Shown: positions 62,415-64,000 of the stretch, piece after piece | Layout of the letters: every line of letters starts with the position of its first letter | Numbering within the stretch: the first letter of the stretch is position 1 | From: Luscinia megarhynchos | Lineage: Eukaryota > Chordata > Aves > Passeriformes > Turdidae | Length of the DNA stretch: 64,000 nt | Assembly: GCA_034336665.1 (NCBI GenBank) | Contig: JAPFBE010000002.1 | Span: 34,079,406 to 34,143,405 of the forward strand | Direction: 5' to 3' | Made by a program: the position numbers and the translations under genes | The notes under the pieces: generated by a model | Told to the model about the DNA's origin: nothing | Seen by the model: only the letters and a program-made list of their open reading frames with translations | Database searches by the model: none

Positions 62415-63811
62415 TCCACAAATCAATGAGATTGCTCATCTGGGCAATCTGACAAAAAGATTTACACTTATTGCAGTATTCGAATAGGGAGAGAAGACTG
62501 ATAAACAAAACTCTTAATGTGAAGATGGCAGAAAGAATGAACTAACTGAATTTCAAATTGTTCTTGCAGTGGAAAGTTCCATAAAATTATTACAAAATAC
62601 TCTCCTCTGAGTGAATTTAAAACAATTTGCAAACTCAGAGAGAGCATTTCCAATGGGAGAACTATTCAAACTGTGCACCAGCTAAGCAACAGGTCTGTTC
62701 ATCATGGAAAGCAAATACCACTTCCCTCTTTACAAAGCTGGTCTTGCAGAATAGCTGCACACAGCTGGAGGCAAGTAAGTCACACACACACTGAGAATCA
62801 TTCTCTGACCTACTGTGGAGAAGTTGTTTCCAAAGCCTTGGGAGAAAAATCTGTAAACTCATGAGACCTAATTTCATGAAGGCTATGCCAGCTCACCACC
62901 CTTTTGGTATCTGATATTATTTTCCTGTCTGTTGCCCGACTCTTCTACAATACAGCCAAAATCTGTATTATTAAGGTTGTCCATGCTGAAATTTCTACAG
63001 GAAACAATAGGCTTGAGAATTTTATGGGAATTTTATCTAGAAAAATATATTTGGGATGAAGGCCAGCATTTCTGGGCTTCAAACAGGGAGTGTAGGTCCA
63101 TTACACTGCACTGACCAGTTCTTTTCTCATGTCTATCAGTGGGAATCTTTCAGTGACTCCTCATAGTAAAATTATCCTCTCCTTGCTGGGCACAACAGTC
63201 AGCAGTGATTTCTTTTGTTATCCTCTGTGCACTTATGCAGTGACTATACATAATTTGCCTCTCAATCTCTGCTTCAATCCTTTATGTAGACAACTGGGAT
63301 AATATTATCCAATTCACAGAATTTTTCTGAAGGAAAGAGAACAGTGAATTAAAAATGAAAGGATAAGAATCCTATTTGCTTCTACAGAGGGAGCTTCAGA
63401 AAAACGTAGATCTTTTCTTTTGCATTTCTAAATCTCTAAAAGACCTATTGTTTGATGTATCTCCAAACTCACTTACAAAGCAAGCCAGAAGGTATAGATT
63501 AATCACAAGGGTTTTTCTTAAAATTCTTACCACTGGGAATTTAGAATGGGCTATGTGTTTTGTAAGGTGAAGGTCTGGTAGTTTCCAGTAGCTCACATGA
63601 CTTACAAATATGCCTAAGACTCTTTCTCACAAAAAAAGGAAAACAAAAGGGCCTCAATTTTTTTTCTTCCATAGCCTTCTTCCCTTCTAACCCTACACAC
63701 TTTTCTTTTGTTGACAGCTGTTCTGGCCAGAAGCCAAGAAAAATATGACTTATTTCGGTACAGTGTTTTACATTCTGGATAAACATTACCAGTGGTATTT
63801 TCTCATACATG

Positions 63812-63838
63812 CTTTATTTTATTTTATTTTTTTTTTTA
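63812..63838. repeat. TTTTA/T-rich run
   Basis: Three TTTTA-type units run into a T run of about 12. Confidence 0.88.
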
Positions 63839-64000
63839 ACTTAGGGAAGAACTTGATAACCTTTACACTGCCTTCCTGGTTAACACATGAGGTGCTAAAA
63901 ATACAGCACTAGTGAGCATTTAGCCCGAGCTCGAAATGGCAAATGTGCACGGTTCCTGAAAGCCTGCACACATATTACTTATGTAGATTAGCAGAGATTT

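Larger units (their letters stand above)
60566..64000 (-). other. COBL: COBL upstream intron (partial)
   Basis: The sequence 5' of the first visible exon reads as intron to the window end. It includes an A/C-rich low-complexity patch (about 61190-61275), a CA repeat (62385-62414) and a T-rich run (63812-63838). I could not recognise a further COBL exon here, although a very short one could be missed. Confidence 0.6.

Noticed and set aside
60566..64000. Search for a further upstream COBL exon
   Set aside because: No open segment with acceptor and donor and a recognisable COBL sequence was found; a very short exon cannot be excluded.
1..64000. CRISPR arrays, operons, phage or bacterial islands, tRNA or rRNA genes
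   Set aside because: The sequence is vertebrate nuclear DNA; no regularly spaced repeats, cloverleaf-type genes or bacterial gene signals were recognised.

Overview
The window looks like avian nuclear DNA. It carries several 5'-truncated CR1 LINE tails of the bird type, very old amniote repeat relics, low CpG content, and one spliced vertebrate gene. The order of bird cannot be fixed from the sequence. A/C-rich low-complexity patches are reminiscent of songbirds, but this is only an impression.

The only protein-coding gene I can support is the 3' part of COBL (cordon-bleu WH2 repeat protein, an actin nucleator) on the minus strand between about 47,290 and 60,565. Five consecutive coding exons join in frame: 60465-60565, 57210-59215, 56502-56621, 53972-54223 and 48566-48583. 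Together they encode the C-terminal 831 residues: the long middle region, three WH2 actin-binding motifs and a final VPLLV. The N-terminal COBL domain must lie beyond position 64,000. A likely 3' UTR of about 1.3 kb runs to an AATAAA at 47313-47308.

Positions 1 to about 47,290 form the 3' flank of COBL. In human the next gene in this direction is GRB10; no GRB10 exon is recognisable here. I see no gene in this 47 kb. It holds one CR1 tail (10603-10832), old CR1/L3 relics (4900-5040, 28840-28985), a probable non-autonomous DNA transposon (39226-39497), a MIR-like SINE relic (41500-41762), microsatellites, a strong G-quadruplex repeat (30200-30231), and a 22-bp palindrome inside a possible Z-DNA tract (24801-24833). 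Several AT-rich blocks rich in homeodomain-, POU- and TCF-like motifs, and three clusters of retained CpG, are candidate regulatory elements.

Positions 60,566 to 64,000 are intron upstream of the first visible COBL exon. No undescribed multi-gene system is visible. The most interesting points are the architecture of COBL (all three WH2 exons end at the same Lys|Val codon junction, three of five acceptors are NAGNAG tandems, and the last exon has only 18 coding bases) and the candidate regulatory blocks in the 3' flank.
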